Both the position numbers and the translations under genes were made by a program. Below are positions 42,151 to 53,054 of a DNA stretch of 64,000 nucleotides, piece after piece. This stretch comes from Methanolobus tindarius DSM 2278 (lineage in GTDB: Archaea > Halobacteriota > Methanosarcinia > Methanosarcinales > Methanosarcinaceae). Position 1 is the first letter of the stretch. Each line of letters opens with the position of its first letter. The notes below the pieces were generated by a model, which was not told the origin of the DNA, did not search any database, and worked only from the letters and a program-made list of their open reading frames with translations. Location of the stretch: NCBI RefSeq assembly GCF_000504205.1, contig NZ_AZAJ01000001.1:2950879-3014878 (forward strand), read 5' to 3'.

Positions 42151-45100
42151 TCAAACAAGCATGGTATTAACACTGTCATTGCCTTCTGCCTGTTTTTCCC
42201 TGGAAGATTTTTTAGTGGTTTTGCTGACCTTGAATTTGGAAACCAGAACCTGCATATCAGCAGAAATACTTGATAATACCTGTGCGGAAGCAGAAAGCTC
42301 CTGCATTGATGCTGTCTGTTGCTGTATGGCTGCAGCTGTCTGCTGAGTTCCAGCTGCCGATTCTTCAGAGATTGTAGCAACCTCTTCAATTGATGTTACA
42401 ACCTGGTCAATAGATGAAGCCTGCTGCTCTGCCAGTGCTGCCATCATCTGGACCATGGTCATAATTTCTTCTCCGGAACTGACAACCTTGCCTATTGACT
42501 CGACTGCTTCCTCAAGAGATTCATATCCTACAGCAACTTCAGTGTTCACCTGTTCCATTGAGGTTACTGCACCATTGGTTCCATCCTGCATCTCATGAAT
42601 AAGGGTTGCAATTTGTTTTGCAGCGTTACCGGAATCTTCTGCAAGTTTCCTTACTTCATCTGCAACAACAGCAAATCCACGTCCGTGCTCTCCAGCCCTT
42701 GCAGCTTCAATGGCAGCATTAAGTGCCAGCAGGTTTGTCTGGTCTGCAATATTGGTAATGAGATTAACAATCTCATCTATACGACTTGATTTTTCAGCCA
42801 GGGCATTTATCTGGTTTGCAGAATCACCAGAGGCATCTCTTATGCTATTCATTTTGAGTTTAAGGTTATTGGCAATATTTCCAAGATTCTGTATAAGCTG
42901 GTTTGAGGTAACAGACGTTTTTGCAGTTTTATTAGAATTCTCGGCAACTTCCTGAACTGCATTTGTCATTTCATCCATGGATTTTGTAACCTGTTCAGTC
43001 TTCATGGATTGTACCTGTGCACCCCTTGCCATTCCTTCTACAGTTGATGATATTTCTGTAGCTGCAGAAGTAAGTTCTCCTGATGATGCTGATATCTGCT
43101 CTGCTGTAGCAGCAACATTTTGTGCTGACTTCAGCATGTTACCCACGATATCATTCAGAGCCAGTCTACAGTTCTCAACTCCTTCTGAGAGTTTCCTGAA
43201 TTCTCCGACAGCTTCCACTTCCACTTCTCTTGTAAGGTCATTGGATGCAATAGCCTCCAGAACTTCATTTGAATCTTCTATAATAGCCTGCAATTGGTCG
43301 CCGAACATATTCAGTGTATCGGAAAGTTTCTTAAAGTCACCACGGGCTTCTATGGCAGTTCTGCTGTCAAGTTTACCATCGGCGTAATCATGGATTATTC
43401 TGGAAGTTTCTTCAATCGGAGTCACAATTGCGTCCAGGCAATTATTTACACCCTCAACAATCTTCCTGAAATCTCCTCCATGTTTTGACGCGTCAGCTCT
43501 TGTTTCAAGTCTGCCTTCAACACCTGCATCCGCAAGCATAATTGCATCTTCAACGAGCATGTTCACAGCATCGATACAGAGATTGATGTTATTCTTAATC
43601 TCGTTGAAATCTCCCTGATACTCATCTGTTATCTTATCAGGAATGTTACCTTTTGAAATTCTGTCAATGTATTCTGCTGCAACATTGAGTGGTCCGATAA
43701 CTGCATCCAGTGTTGAATTCACACCTTCAATTATAGTCCTGTAATTTCCTTCAAACATTGTCGGGTCTGCACGCTCATCCAGTCTTCCTCCGATGGCTGC
43801 ATTAACAAGATCTTCAACTCCTTTTGTTATTTCCATTTCTTTACTGATGTCAAGAACATATTCCAGGGCTCCTACCACTTCACCATCTTCATTGCGTAAT
43901 GCAGTACCGGTATACCTGATTGGAATTGTGCCAGCCGGAAGATTTGCTTTCGTATCTCCTGTACATATCTCACCGGTTTTCATGGCACGGTTAACTCTAC
44001 ATTCTTCCGTGTTACAATGTGGAGTGTTAAAAAGATCAAAACATTTCTGGCCACGACATTCCCCGGTTGTGCATCCAACAGCAGCAGCAGCAGTATTATT
44101 CATGAACTGTACATTGAAATCATTGTCAACTATCATAACAGGTGTTGGTATTTTTTCGAGGTAATCAATCTTAACTTTAGCATCTTCAATAGCATTTCTG
44201 ACTTCAGTTTTGTCAACTACAATTTCAAGTGCACCAACAACTTCCCCTCTCTGATTTCTTATTGGAACGCCGTTATACTCAATGCATAACTCCTGTTCCC
44301 CGGGATGTGCAAATGTCTCGCTGCTTTCACTCTGATTGGATTCCATAGCTCTGGCACAGGCACATTTTTCAGTCAGACAATCTCCTGTCTTGAAGTGGTC
44401 ATAGCACTTTTCACCAACCAGCTCCTTTTTAGAAATTCCAAGTACTTCAGCTCCTGCATTATTTATGTAAGAAATATTGAAGTCCCTGTCAATCAGCATT
44501 ACCGGAGCTGGTATCTGGTTTATGTGACCAACTAATGTGTCAATAACCCGGTTGATGTTATCAACCAGTTCAGCATATTTCCCATCAAAAGCCTCAGCAT
44601 TACCTCTTGTGTCTATCTTTCCTATAATAGCAGCGTTTATAAGGGAACCTGTTTCTTCAAGAAGCATACTAAGGGAAGCAATACACAGGTTCAGGTTGTT
44701 TTTTATTTCGTTGAAATCACCTTTGTAATCATCGGTAATGATTTCAGGTATATCTCCTTTTGCTATTCTGTCAACATATTCAGCAGTAACATTCAGTGGT
44801 CCAATAACAGCATCCAGGCAGTTGTTTACACCCTCGACTACTCTTCTGAAGTCTCCTGCATGCCTACCTGCATCTGCTCTTGTATCCAGTTGTCCTTCAA
44901 TTCCTGCATTTGCCAGTATCATTGCATCTTCAACAAGTAAATTGACAGCATCGATACACTGGTTCAGGTTATTCTTTATTTCGTTGAAGTCACCCTTGTA
45001 CTCATCTGTGATTTTATCAGGAATATCTCCTTTTGCTATTCTGTCCACATATTCAGCAGTAACATTTAATGGTCCTATTACAGCGTCCAGACAATTATTT

Positions 45101-46005
45101 ACACCTTCAACAACTCTTCTGAAGTCTCCTGCATGCCTGTCTGCATCTGCTCTTGTATCCAGTTGTCCTTCAACGCCTGCATTTGCCAGCATCATTGCAT
45201 CATCCACAAGTAAATTTACTGCATCGATACACTGGTTCAGGTTGTTCTTTATTTCGTTAAAGTCACCTTTGTACTCATCTGTGATTTTGTCAGGAATATC
45301 TCCTTTTGCTATTCTGTCCACATATTCCGCTGTAACATTCAGTGGTCCTATCACAGCGTCCAGACAGTTGTTTACACCTTCAACAACTCTCCTGAAATCT
45401 CCCGAATGCCGGCTTGCGTCAGCCCTTGTGTCAAGCTGACCTGCTATTCCTGCATTAGCCAGTATAAGGGAGTCTTCAACAAGGAAATTCACGGAATCTA
45501 TACACTTGTTGATGTTGTTTTTTATCTCGTTAAAATCTCCCCGGTATTCATCAGTAATTTTATCAGGAATATCTCCTTTTGAAATGCGGTCAATATATTC
45601 TGCTGAAACATTAAGCGGACCTATCACAGCATCAAGGAGCTCGTTAACACTGCCAAGTATTTCTTTTGAAGAACCTTCAAAATCATCAGTTCTTCCCCTT
45701 GCATCAAGCTTTCCGTCAACAGCGTTTTCCACCAGACTGGAAATCTCATCCAGAAGAGCAGAACTATCACAGATTCTTGCGGCTTCTTCGAGTTCTTCAA
45801 CTTTTGTGTTAATGTCTGAAAAACTATCAAGTAAAAGATTTATATGTTCAGCAGCGTCCTGGTTTTCAGAACGTGACTGTGTTTGTATTCTGGCATTTAA
45901 ATTGCCGTTCATGAATTGAACAAGAACTTCTGTTATTTCGGATTGAAATCCTGTATCTTTTTTAAACATCCCTATCCTTTCCTCAACTGTTAAATTGTTA
46001 CCCAT
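42151..46005 (-). CDS. Soluble methyl-accepting chemotaxis protein with HAMP-like repeats and two PAS domains
   Basis: About 1284 residues from ATG 46005 (46023 is an alternative start). There are no membrane helices. Five HAMP-like units with DAVIGPLNV and [11 protein letters not shown] begin near residues 130, 218, 307, 396 and 773, spaced about 89 residues in the first four. Two PAS domains (near 498 and 621) each carry several cysteines ([20 protein letters not shown]), suggesting redox or metal sensing. The signalling domain near 1078 has [20 protein letters not shown]. It should signal to CheA from the cytoplasm. No che gene is in the window. Confidence 0.92.
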   Translation of the reverse strand: MGNNLTVEERIGMFKKDTGFQSEITEVLVQFMNGNLNARIQTQSRSENQDAAEHINLLLDSFSDINTKVEELEEAARICDSSALLDEISSLVENAVDGKLDARGRTDDFEGSSKEILGSVNELLDAVIGPLNVSAEYIDRISKGDIPDKITDEYRGDFNEIKNNINKCIDSVNFLVEDSLILANAGIAGQLDTRADASRHSGDFRRVVEGVNNCLDAVIGPLNVTAEYVDRIAKGDIPDKITDEYKGDFNEIKNNLNQCIDAVNLLVDDAMMLANAGVEGQLDTRADADRHAGDFRRVVEGVNNCLDAVIGPLNVTAEYVDRIAKGDIPDKITDEYKGDFNEIKNNLNQCIDAVNLLVEDAMILANAGIEGQLDTRADAGRHAGDFRRVVEGVNNCLDAVIGPLNVTAEYVDRIAKGDIPEIITDDYKGDFNEIKNNLNLCIASLSMLLEETGSLINAAIIGKIDTRGNAEAFDGKYAELVDNINRVIDTLVGHINQIPAPVMLIDRDFNISYINNAGAEVLGISKKELVGEKCYDHFKTGDCLTEKCACARAMESNQSESSETFAHPGEQELCIEYNGVPIRNQRGEVVGALEIVVDKTEVRNAIEDAKVKIDYLEKIPTPVMIVDNDFNVQFMNNTAAAAVGCTTGECRGQKCFDLFNTPHCNTEECRVNRAMKTGEICTGDTKANLPAGTIPIRYTGTALRNEDGEVVGALEYVLDISKEMEITKGVEDLVNAAIGGRLDERADPTMFEGNYRTIIEGVNSTLDAVIGPLNVAAEYIDRISKGNIPDKITDEYQGDFNEIKNNINLCIDAVNMLVEDAIMLADAGVEGRLETRADASKHGGDFRKIVEGVNNCLDAIVTPIEETSRIIHDYADGKLDSRTAIEARGDFKKLSDTLNMFGDQLQAIIEDSNEVLEAIASNDLTREVEVEAVGEFRKLSEGVENCRLALNDIVGNMLKSAQNVAATAEQISASSGELTSAATEISSTVEGMARGAQVQSMKTEQVTKSMDEMTNAVQEVAENSNKTAKTSVTSNQLIQNLGNIANNLKLKMNSIRDASGDSANQINALAEKSSRIDEIVNLITNIADQTNLLALNAAIEAARAGEHGRGFAVVADEVRKLAEDSGNAAKQIATLIHEMQDGTNGAVTSMEQVNTEVAVGYESLEEAVESIGKVVSSGEEIMTMVQMMAALAEQQASSIDQVVTSIEEVATISEESAAGTQQTAAAIQQQTASMQELSASAQVLSSISADMQVLVSKFKVSKTTKKSSREKQAEGNDSVNTMLV
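44738..45640 (-). repeat. Tandem ~267-bp coding repeats (HAMP-like units)
   Basis: Four consecutive units are highly similar at DNA level, for example the stretches near 44740, 45005 and 45275. They encode the poly-HAMP array of the soluble chemoreceptor and arose by internal duplication. A fifth unit is separated at about 43600-43710. Confidence 0.85.
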
Positions 46006-46239
46006 GAAAATATCCATATACATCTAGCTGGTAGATATTTATAGAATTTTTATATAATTAAGATTTAAAATTGTACTACGCCTTATATATATTTATTTAT
46101 TCATTGTACTTTATTTATTCATATTGTTGATTTTGTGCACAAAAGTGTATAAAATGAATAACAAATAAGAAAAACTGCATACAATTAAAATGAAGAATAG
46201 ATGGGATAGTAAAAAGAAAAGTAATTATGCTGAGTTTAA

Positions 46240-46581
46240 TCAGCACTCGTTCCACATTGCATAAACAGACATAACTTCCTGAGCTCTTTCTTGTCCCAGC
46301 TTTTCAGTTATCATCTCGATAAATATTGTCATATAATGAGGTTGTACGCATCCAAGACTCTCTTCTCCTGTTTTTATTAGTGAGAGGAGGTACTCAAGAT
46401 CATCTTTGTTCAGGGCTGATATCCTATTCCTGAAATCCTCTTCATTTTTTGCATAATGGTTTGAAAGAGGGGGTAGTATTGATTTATAGGGTGCTTTTGA
46501 GCCTGCACATTCAAGCCCTTCGCACTCAGGAGCTACTTTCTTCAATACTGCTATATCTCTGGGGGAAAGTTCTCTTGCCAT
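46240..46581 (-). CDS. Small conserved protein of unknown function
   Basis: 113 residues. It has LSPRDIAVLKKVAPECEGLE at the start and further cysteines in SLGCVQPHY and the C-terminal WNEC. The mostly helical sequence with four cysteines could bind a cofactor or metal. I recognise no family with known role. The chemoreceptor gene lies downstream in the same direction, 217 bp away. Confidence 0.65.
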   Translation of the reverse strand: MARELSPRDIAVLKKVAPECEGLECAGSKAPYKSILPPLSNHYAKNEEDFRNRISALNKDDLEYLLSLIKTGEESLGCVQPHYMTIFIEMITEKLGQERAQEVMSVYAMWNEC

Positions 46582-46693
46582 GGTAATTACCTGTCGTTTT
46601 TAATCAGTACTGTTTGTACTTTTAAGATAGAACCTGTATTATAAGTTACATGAACTATATTGCACTCATGGTTTTTATGTTAAACTATGTCTT

Positions 46694-49159
46694 TTAAAGA
46701 ACACCTTTGAAATAATGACCTTCATCATATTCTTCTTCTCTTGTGTTTTTCAGTTTGATAGGCTTCCCATCAAGTGCTTTCCTGAAATTGCGTGTTATGT
46801 CCTTGACGTCATCCCTGTCATAAAGTGAGAGGTCAAGCCTTAAAACATCAGCTCCTGTGCCTGATAGTTCCTCTAGTTTATCCAGCATATTCAGGACAGT
46901 GGAATTATAGATAAGTGTACGTTCATTCTTTCTCATGACAGGGAATGAACCCTTGGTGTTGTCTATCAACAATACCTCAGTATCCTCATTAATTGTTCCA
47001 TCCTGAATAAGAGGTTTAAGCAAGTCGTTTTTTGTAACTAGTAAAAGTTCACGTCCGTAAGCCAGAACTTCTACCTGAACATCTGGATTTGTATTCCTGC
47101 AAACTGCTTTAGTTTCTTCAAGATTAAGCTCGGTTGAAAGCGTAACACGATAAGCTCCTGAACTTCCAAATGCATTGGCTGTCCAGGCATTAAATGGATT
47201 AAACTCTTTTTGTGCTGCAAATCCTGCACCAAGTTCTTTTGCAAGCTGTACTGCTCCATAATTGGAACACGCAAGTTTAAATCCGGCATCAATAACCTGC
47301 TGCATGAGTTTTTTGAGTTCCGGCATGTCCTCTTCAAATGAAATGGCAGGTGTTACCAGAACAAGTTCAATGTCCTTTTCTTTCAGTCCCGTTGTCCTGA
47401 GGATATTCTCCTCGTTCATCATTTCGCTGAAAAGGGAAATAGGGGCATATATGATGTCTGTTCCTGACTTTGATGCAACTATTACAGAGTCAATATCTGA
47501 AACCTCAACACCCAGGAGTGCTTGAGTCTTCTTTTTACCTTTCTTCTTCCTGTCAAATCCTGTGGAAACGTCAGGACAAGGACGATTGCGTCCCTGCATA
47601 TCAAAACGTGACTCAAACAGTTTATCTACTGCGTCTCTTCTTGTTCCGGAAAGTGCTCCAAGAGGAATGAATATGTTTTCATCTATATCCAGAATTATAT
47701 CTTCTGCATGGAAAGTGGTATCACCCAGCTTTCCAAGTGCAGTTATTATCTGTTCCCTGCTTGTGGGAGCTTTTTTAGCTTCCTCTACAACATAATCCCC
47801 GATAGCTTCAGTTTCAAGACTTTGGCTTTTGACTTTGATCTTCAGTTTCTCCCCTTTACGTGCATGAATAGTTATTGTCAGGGGTGTTGTCATAAGCTCC
47901 ATATCCTGGAGCCTTTCAAGCATCTGCGGATCCATGGAAACATACACTTCATCTGATTTCCTGACAGACTTACTCGTCCTGGGACTTATCAGCAGGGTTG
48001 CAGTTTCTCCTTTATGTGCAATATCAACCGGTTTATCATCAACTAAAATTCCATCAATACGGCATCCTATTATCCTTATTTTAGTGTTGATGCTGATACC
48101 ATCATTGACCTTGATATCCTGTTCAGGTACAAGTGTCAGTCTTCCCTCTTCTTCGGATTTGACAATGTTTGCAACTTTTCCAAGATAGGCACCGTAGTTT
48201 GCACTATATTTGCGCTGGGTTACATCTTCCTCACCAAGCACAAATCCCCTTGTAAAACCCCGGTAGAATAACTTTGCAAGTTCGGTTTCCATTTCCTCAA
48301 GTTCTTCGTCTGTGAAGTTCTCTCCGGTTTTGCAAACCTTCTCTGCAACAGCCTTATAGGTTCCTGCGCTGGCAGTCACGTATTCCGGTTTTTTCATCCT
48401 GCCTTCGATTTTAAGACTTTTAACACCAGTCTTTATTATATCTGCAAGACCCGGAAATGTACAGAGCTCGGCACAGCTTATTGGATAATTACCTACAATA
48501 TTGCTGTCAATTAGCTTTCCATCAGCAGACATCCTGAATTGCCGTCTGCATGGCTGGAAACATGCTCCGCGATTTGCACTCCTGTCAGTGATTGCAGTGC
48601 TGAACAGACATCTTCCTGAAAATGAATAACAAAGAGCACCGTGGACAAAAAGTTCAATTTCAATATTTGTTCTGTCAATTATGCTTTTGACCTGCCCGGT
48701 TGTCAGTTCCCTTGAAAGGATAACTCGTGAGGCTCCTGCATTGCCAATAAAATCAACACCCTGTGGATTGTGAATTGTCATCTGGGTGCTTGCATGCAAT
48801 GGCAGGTCGGGGAAATGTTCCTTCAGCAGGAAAAAAAGACCAAGATCCTCTAAAATTATGGCATCAATCTTGTAAGAATATGCCTTATGCACAACATTGA
48901 TAGCTTCCTGCATCTCATGTTGTTTAAGCGGGATATTAAGGGCCAGGAAAACTTTTACTCCATAGGAATGTGCAAGTTCGATATTCTCTCTGAGTTCCTC
49001 TATTTTGAAGTTCTTTGCACCCTGGCGTGCATTGAATTCTCCCACTCCAAGATAAACGGCATCTGCTCCTCCTTTGATAGCAGCTCTTAAAGCTTCAGGG
49101 TCACCGGCTGGTGCCAGTACCTCAGGAGGCGTGCAGACTGAAATGTTATTAGTATGCAT
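46694..49159 (-). CDS. U32 family protein with DUF3656 (RlhA-like)
   Basis: 821 residues. The N-terminal TIM-barrel starts EVLAPAGDPEALRAAIKGGA and has the U32 signature in ELFVHGALCYSFSGRCLFS, with GACFQPCRR and ISCAELC completing a four-cysteine set for an Fe-S cluster. A DUF3656-type middle region and a repeated partial barrel follow. The bacterial relative RlhA (YdcP) hydroxylates C2501 of 23S rRNA with prephenate-derived oxygen chemistry, so rRNA modification rather than proteolysis is likely. It follows the Rsm22-like gene after five bases, so the two form an operon. Confidence 0.88.
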   Translation of the reverse strand: MHTNNISVCTPPEVLAPAGDPEALRAAIKGGADAVYLGVGEFNARQGAKNFKIEELRENIELAHSYGVKVFLALNIPLKQHEMQEAINVVHKAYSYKIDAIILEDLGLFFLLKEHFPDLPLHASTQMTIHNPQGVDFIGNAGASRVILSRELTTGQVKSIIDRTNIEIELFVHGALCYSFSGRCLFSTAITDRSANRGACFQPCRRQFRMSADGKLIDSNIVGNYPISCAELCTFPGLADIIKTGVKSLKIEGRMKKPEYVTASAGTYKAVAEKVCKTGENFTDEELEEMETELAKLFYRGFTRGFVLGEEDVTQRKYSANYGAYLGKVANIVKSEEEGRLTLVPEQDIKVNDGISINTKIRIIGCRIDGILVDDKPVDIAHKGETATLLISPRTSKSVRKSDEVYVSMDPQMLERLQDMELMTTPLTITIHARKGEKLKIKVKSQSLETEAIGDYVVEEAKKAPTSREQIITALGKLGDTTFHAEDIILDIDENIFIPLGALSGTRRDAVDKLFESRFDMQGRNRPCPDVSTGFDRKKKGKKKTQALLGVEVSDIDSVIVASKSGTDIIYAPISLFSEMMNEENILRTTGLKEKDIELVLVTPAISFEEDMPELKKLMQQVIDAGFKLACSNYGAVQLAKELGAGFAAQKEFNPFNAWTANAFGSSGAYRVTLSTELNLEETKAVCRNTNPDVQVEVLAYGRELLLVTKNDLLKPLIQDGTINEDTEVLLIDNTKGSFPVMRKNERTLIYNSTVLNMLDKLEELSGTGADVLRLDLSLYDRDDVKDITRNFRKALDGKPIKLKNTREEEYDEGHYFKGVL

Positions 49160-49164
49160 GCAAA

Positions 49165-50694
49165 TCAGTCAGATAAGTTGTAATCTTCAGTTTCGTTCTC
49201 ATCAACATATTGTGATTCTATAGTAGTACCTTTTCCTACAAGCAGGTTATATGAATCATTTGCTTCATTGTATTTGACAAGCACATTGAATATTTTCACA
49301 ATACTGCCATATGGTACTTTTGTGAGAATGTCGTTATCTTCAGAAAGGTTATGGGACGGAATAACAGCATAGACAGCTTTTTTCGAACTGCCATCACACA
49401 CACGGAAAAGTTTGTATTTTTCATCCCCAAGGTCTGCTGACATTACAGAACAAACCACATTGATACGTTTTTTGCTGTGTTTTTCAATTTGTGACAGGCG
49501 GGCAAACTTTGATTTTGAAGATAAATTAATGAAGTGTTTTGCAAGTTTGTCCTTTCTGAGTATTGCATAGGAATATTTGATGTCAGTATTGATGTAGCGG
49601 TAAGGTTCATCACACTGAGCCAGCTTTTCCATAAGTCTTGTGGGTTTAATATCCTTTTTCTGCTCAAAACTCCAGCAATTTTCAAGAGTGCATTCTCCTG
49701 ACCATAAAAATGTGCAGGGGCTGTATATCCTGACACCTATTTTCTTCAGCATAATAGTAAGCCTGCGAAGTTCGGTTGAATTTGTTTTGTCCGCAGGTTC
49801 AATGATTATGATATTGCCATCCTGTGAAAGTTTTTCAGCCATGCTCTTAACAAGACCTGCTTTCTCATCCAGGCTTAAATCTTTCATTTCATTAAGAACA
49901 TTGGAAAATACAATAAGGTCAACATTGTCCAGAAGTTTTTCGACATCAAGTTTTGATACATCTGTCCTGATGGGCTCTTTTACCGTGACATTTGATTTAA
50001 CGGCTGCATATTGTGGCACCAGGAAATTATAAGCTTCTATATTCTCATCGAATAGTTCAACAGAGTGGATCTCAGCTTTGTGGTCATCCAGACGGTTGTA
50101 CATATCGATAAGTGCTAAAGGAATTGTGCCTGGCCCGCTTCCAACGTCAATTATCTTCATACGGGTCTTTAAGAGTCCGTCCTTTGCCATTTCATATAGC
50201 AGGTACTGGAATTGTGTGAAATAAACCGGAAACTGGTATGCCAGATAGCCAAGTACACTGTAGCCTTTTTCATAGCTTATATTCCTGGAACTGCTTTCGT
50301 TCCAGTAGCTGGCTTTCTGCATGCGTATAGCTTTTCTTATTTTCTCCATTGTCTGTATATCGTCCCAGTTCTTGCCAGTCTTCTTCTCTATATACTGTTC
50401 GATAAGACGCTCAAGTTTTCGGGAAACTGCAGCAGATTTAAAGAACTGCTCGTTCTTTTTAATTTCATCCTCACTAAGTATCATCTGCTTAACGGGAGAT
50501 GCGCGTACAATACGAAAATCATCATCTTCAGGAATGATATCAACACCCAGATCGAAAAGAACCGGTATAAGTGTCTGGTGTATTTGCTTAAGAGAAGCCT
50601 CTTCTTTCAGATAATCCCTTAATTCGGATAGCATGAATTCCTGTTTCATACGTGAAACATATTTAAATGTGGATAAAATCTCCCTGTCTGACAT
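49165..50694 (-). CDS. Rsm22-like SAM-dependent methyltransferase
   Basis: About 509 residues from the ATG at 50694 (MSDREILS); an upstream start would add a repeat-encoded Ser-Pro-Phe stretch. The SAM motif is IIDVGSGPGTIPLALID, followed by VFSNVLNEMKD. The cysteine set in SPCTFLWSGECTLENC fits the metal or Fe-S site of Rsm22. Rsm22-type proteins act in small ribosomal subunit maturation in mitochondria and occur in bacteria and archaea. A C-terminal OB-like region is possible. It is co-directional and coupled with the U32 gene, so both likely act on rRNA. Confidence 0.85.
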   Translation of the reverse strand: MSDREILSTFKYVSRMKQEFMLSELRDYLKEEASLKQIHQTLIPVLFDLGVDIIPEDDDFRIVRASPVKQMILSEDEIKKNEQFFKSAAVSRKLERLIEQYIEKKTGKNWDDIQTMEKIRKAIRMQKASYWNESSSRNISYEKGYSVLGYLAYQFPVYFTQFQYLLYEMAKDGLLKTRMKIIDVGSGPGTIPLALIDMYNRLDDHKAEIHSVELFDENIEAYNFLVPQYAAVKSNVTVKEPIRTDVSKLDVEKLLDNVDLIVFSNVLNEMKDLSLDEKAGLVKSMAEKLSQDGNIIIIEPADKTNSTELRRLTIMLKKIGVRIYSPCTFLWSGECTLENCWSFEQKKDIKPTRLMEKLAQCDEPYRYINTDIKYSYAILRKDKLAKHFINLSSKSKFARLSQIEKHSKKRINVVCSVMSADLGDEKYKLFRVCDGSSKKAVYAVIPSHNLSEDNDILTKVPYGSIVKIFNVLVKYNEANDSYNLLVGKGTTIESQYVDENETEDYNLSD

Positions 50695-50728
50695 TATGGA
50701 ATCATAGCCAGTTACCCATGATAAATAT

Positions 50729-50770
50729 GGTGATGGAAAAGGTGATGGAAAAGGTGATGGAAAAGGTGAC
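50729..50770. repeat. 12-bp tandem repeat, 3.5 copies
   Basis: GGTGATGGAAAA is repeated at 50729, 50741 and 50753, with a partial copy at 50765. It lies just upstream of the chosen Rsm22-like start. On the plus strand every copy holds GGTGATG, which is like a ribosome binding site next to an ATG. Confidence 0.8.
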
Positions 50771-51007
50771 AAAAATGACTGATGCAAAACCAAGCTGAAA
50801 TTATGAATTTGAATATATGTTAGCTTGCATGCTATTATCCATTAGGCTTCACCGTGATCTTTATATATGATATAGTTGTAGTCAGATTTAGTTGTCTTAA
50901 AACAAGTAAATTGGATATAATCCAAATATCATGGCAACAGATGTCAATTAAATGCACAACAATTTCCTTTGGACGAGGGATTAAATCATTTAAAAAGGAC
51001 TGTTTAT

Positions 51008-51325
51008 ATGGAATCAGAAAAACCATTGTTCCAGAAAATATTGCAAAAAGCACGGGAATCCATTCTTAATTTCGACACCATTGAAGCCGAATCAGCTGTG
51101 AGGGAAGCTGTTGATGCCGGCATGGATCCTGTTGATCTTATAGAACTTGGATTTATTGAGGGAATGAAAGAAATTGGAGATCAATATGAGAAGGGAGATG
51201 TTCCTCTTTTACATATATTCGCTGCCTCCAGAATTATGGAAAAAGGTGTTTCTCTTCTCAAATGCTGTGCAAATGAGAACAAACTCGAACTAAAAATGTT
51301 CGGAAGCATTGCCATGAATACATAA
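51008..51325 (+). CDS. Stand-alone corrinoid-protein cap domain
   Basis: 105 residues from the ATG at 51008 (MESEKPLFQ). The sequence AVDAGMDPVDLIELGFIEGM and IGDQYEKGDVPLLHIF matches the N-terminal helical cap (B12-binding_2) of MtaC/MtbC/MttC proteins. The frame ends in TAA before the Rossmann domain with DxHxxG, and no such sequence follows. It therefore cannot hold a corrinoid by itself. A good TATA box (TTTATATATG near 50861) is upstream. It may be a regulator or a degraded corrinoid gene that still has its promoter. Confidence 0.8.
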   Translation: MESEKPLFQKILQKARESILNFDTIEAESAVREAVDAGMDPVDLIELGFIEGMKEIGDQYEKGDVPLLHIFAASRIMEKGVSLLKCCANENKLELKMFGSIAMNT

Positions 51326-51400
51326 GGCAGAATCCGATCCTGCCTTATGTTCCTTTTTTGAATGTAACATTTATTACTGATAAGTTTCCATCTTTTTATT

Positions 51401-51802
51401 ATGGGAAGTTCTTCCATAGATGAAAACGTCCTGATGCGACAATCAGATATACTGATAGCAGATGGAAATTATGAGGATGCCATATCCTGCCTGGATGTCA
51501 TTCTTGAAGAAAAACCGGATGATGAAGAAGCCCTTTCCATGAAAGGACTGGCTTTATGCCTGAAGGGTGAAACTAACAGGGGAATTGATATTCTGGAAGA
51601 AGCTCTTTCAATAGATCCGTTTTCAAAAAAAGTCCTTATTATTTTTGCAGATGCATGTCTTCATTCATCAATGCTGGAAAAGTCTCTGGAGATCTTAGAT
51701 AGGGCCATAAGCTATTATCCGGATGATGACGGTTTCATTATGCTTAAAGCCACAATACTGGGTGCTTTGAAAAAAAATCAAATAAATTCATATTTTAACT
51801 GA
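51401..51802 (+). CDS. TPR repeat protein
   Basis: 133 residues with three tetratricopeptide repeats (ILIADGNYEDAISCLDVILE, ALCLKGETNRGIDILEEAL, and SMLEKSLEILDRAISYYPDD). There is no signal peptide. It probably mediates protein contacts. It is 75 bp after the cap-domain gene and may be co-transcribed with it. Confidence 0.85.
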   Translation: MGSSSIDENVLMRQSDILIADGNYEDAISCLDVILEEKPDDEEALSMKGLALCLKGETNRGIDILEEALSIDPFSKKVLIIFADACLHSSMLEKSLEILDRAISYYPDDDGFIMLKATILGALKKNQINSYFN

Positions 51803-51849
51803 AACCGGAAATCAGTAGTTATATATGTAAACACTTTCTATTTATTTAC

Positions 51850-52944
51850 ATGAGCTGGTATGTAGTAGATGTAATTGACAGGGCCGTGGAAAGGACGAGA
51901 AGTTTCCTTTTTGAGCCTTTCGACATTACAAAATGGTTAAAGCTTGCAATAATAGTTTTCTTTATTGGAGGCTCCGGAGGGTTTAATGGAGGGGGAAACG
52001 GTGGTTCATATGACACATCCGCAGGTGAACCTGATGTCTCCTGGATTCCCGACAGTCTGACTGATTTTTTAAGTAACTTATCCCATCACATTTCATCATT
52101 TTCTGACACGACAATGCTGATGACACTTGTTCTGATTTTGCTGCTGATTTTCTTAATAGCAATTATCCTTGGATATATAGGCAGCACAATGGAATTCGTG
52201 CTGGTGGAATCTCTTGTAAGCAATGAAGTCAGGATACGTGAATATTTCAAAAAATTTATGGGTAAAGGACTTTCACTTTATGTCCTGCGTCTGGTAATTG
52301 TGTTTGCGGTTATTTTAATGATAGTCATTGTTACTGCACCTTTCATATTCCTTATAGCAGAAGGCGATTCAGGTGCATCCGGTGCATTGGGAATAATAGG
52401 CTTTATCTTTGCGATTATTGCTGCAGTTATTTTATTCATTATTGTTTTAGGAATAATTGGTTCGTTCATAAATATGGCAATCCCGGTTTCCATGTATCAG
52501 GATTCAGGTCTGCTTTCTGCAATTGGAAGAGTATTCAGCCAATTCAAAGCAGACTGGAAGCAAATGGTCATTTATTGGATAGGACGCGGCATTTTAGGTT
52601 TTGCCGTTGCCATTATGGCAGGAATCATTGGTCTGATAATACTCGTAATTCTAGTGTTGCTATTAGGAGCAATAGATCTGGCATTGTACTATATTCTCAA
52701 TATGGTATTATCCGGTACTGTATTGTGGTCACTGTTAATAGCGGTTGTAATCGTGGAGCTATTACTTTTGAGTTTCACATCAGCTATAATCAGGATGCCA
52801 TTTGCTGTATTCATGAAATATCACATGTTAAGTTTCCTGGAATTATGGTATCAACTTAAAATGCCAATCTTTGACGAACTCCACAGTACTTCAGGCAACG
52901 GCCCAGATCAGTGGATTGAAGAAGCTGAGATTATTGATGAATAA
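51850..52944 (+). CDS. Polytopic membrane protein (DUF7544-like)
   Basis: 364 residues with about six membrane helices. It starts MSWYVVDVIDRAVERTRSFL, has a glycine-rich loop (FNGGGNGGSYD) and long Ile/Leu/Val helices. I recall this N-terminus in haloarchaeal and methanogen membrane proteins called DUF7544; no function is known. A TATA box (TTATATATG, about 51818) lies so close to the ATG that the mRNA may be leaderless. Confidence 0.75.
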   Translation: MSWYVVDVIDRAVERTRSFLFEPFDITKWLKLAIIVFFIGGSGGFNGGGNGGSYDTSAGEPDVSWIPDSLTDFLSNLSHHISSFSDTTMLMTLVLILLLIFLIAIILGYIGSTMEFVLVESLVSNEVRIREYFKKFMGKGLSLYVLRLVIVFAVILMIVIVTAPFIFLIAEGDSGASGALGIIGFIFAIIAAVILFIIVLGIIGSFINMAIPVSMYQDSGLLSAIGRVFSQFKADWKQMVIYWIGRGILGFAVAIMAGIIGLIILVILVLLLGAIDLALYYILNMVLSGTVLWSLLIAVVIVELLLLSFTSAIIRMPFAVFMKYHMLSFLELWYQLKMPIFDELHSTSGNGPDQWIEEAEIIDE

Positions 52945-52949
52945 GTTTT

Positions 52950-52976
52950 GATGGTAACGTTGTTACCGTCTTTTTT
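52950..52976 (+). terminator. Hairpin plus T-run
   Basis: GATGGTAAC-GTT-GTTACCGTC (one wobble pair) followed by six T, directly after the membrane protein gene. Confidence 0.75.
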
Positions 52977-53054
52977 CCACTTTTATATTTTTACCTTTTC
53001 TCCTATTTTCTTTTTACCGGATAACTGATATTATGTGCCAGCCTTCATGTTATC

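Noticed and set aside
44738-45439. Long open frame on the plus strand (233 codons) with internal repeats
   Set aside because: It is antisense to the poly-HAMP chemoreceptor and its repeats only mirror that coding repeat.
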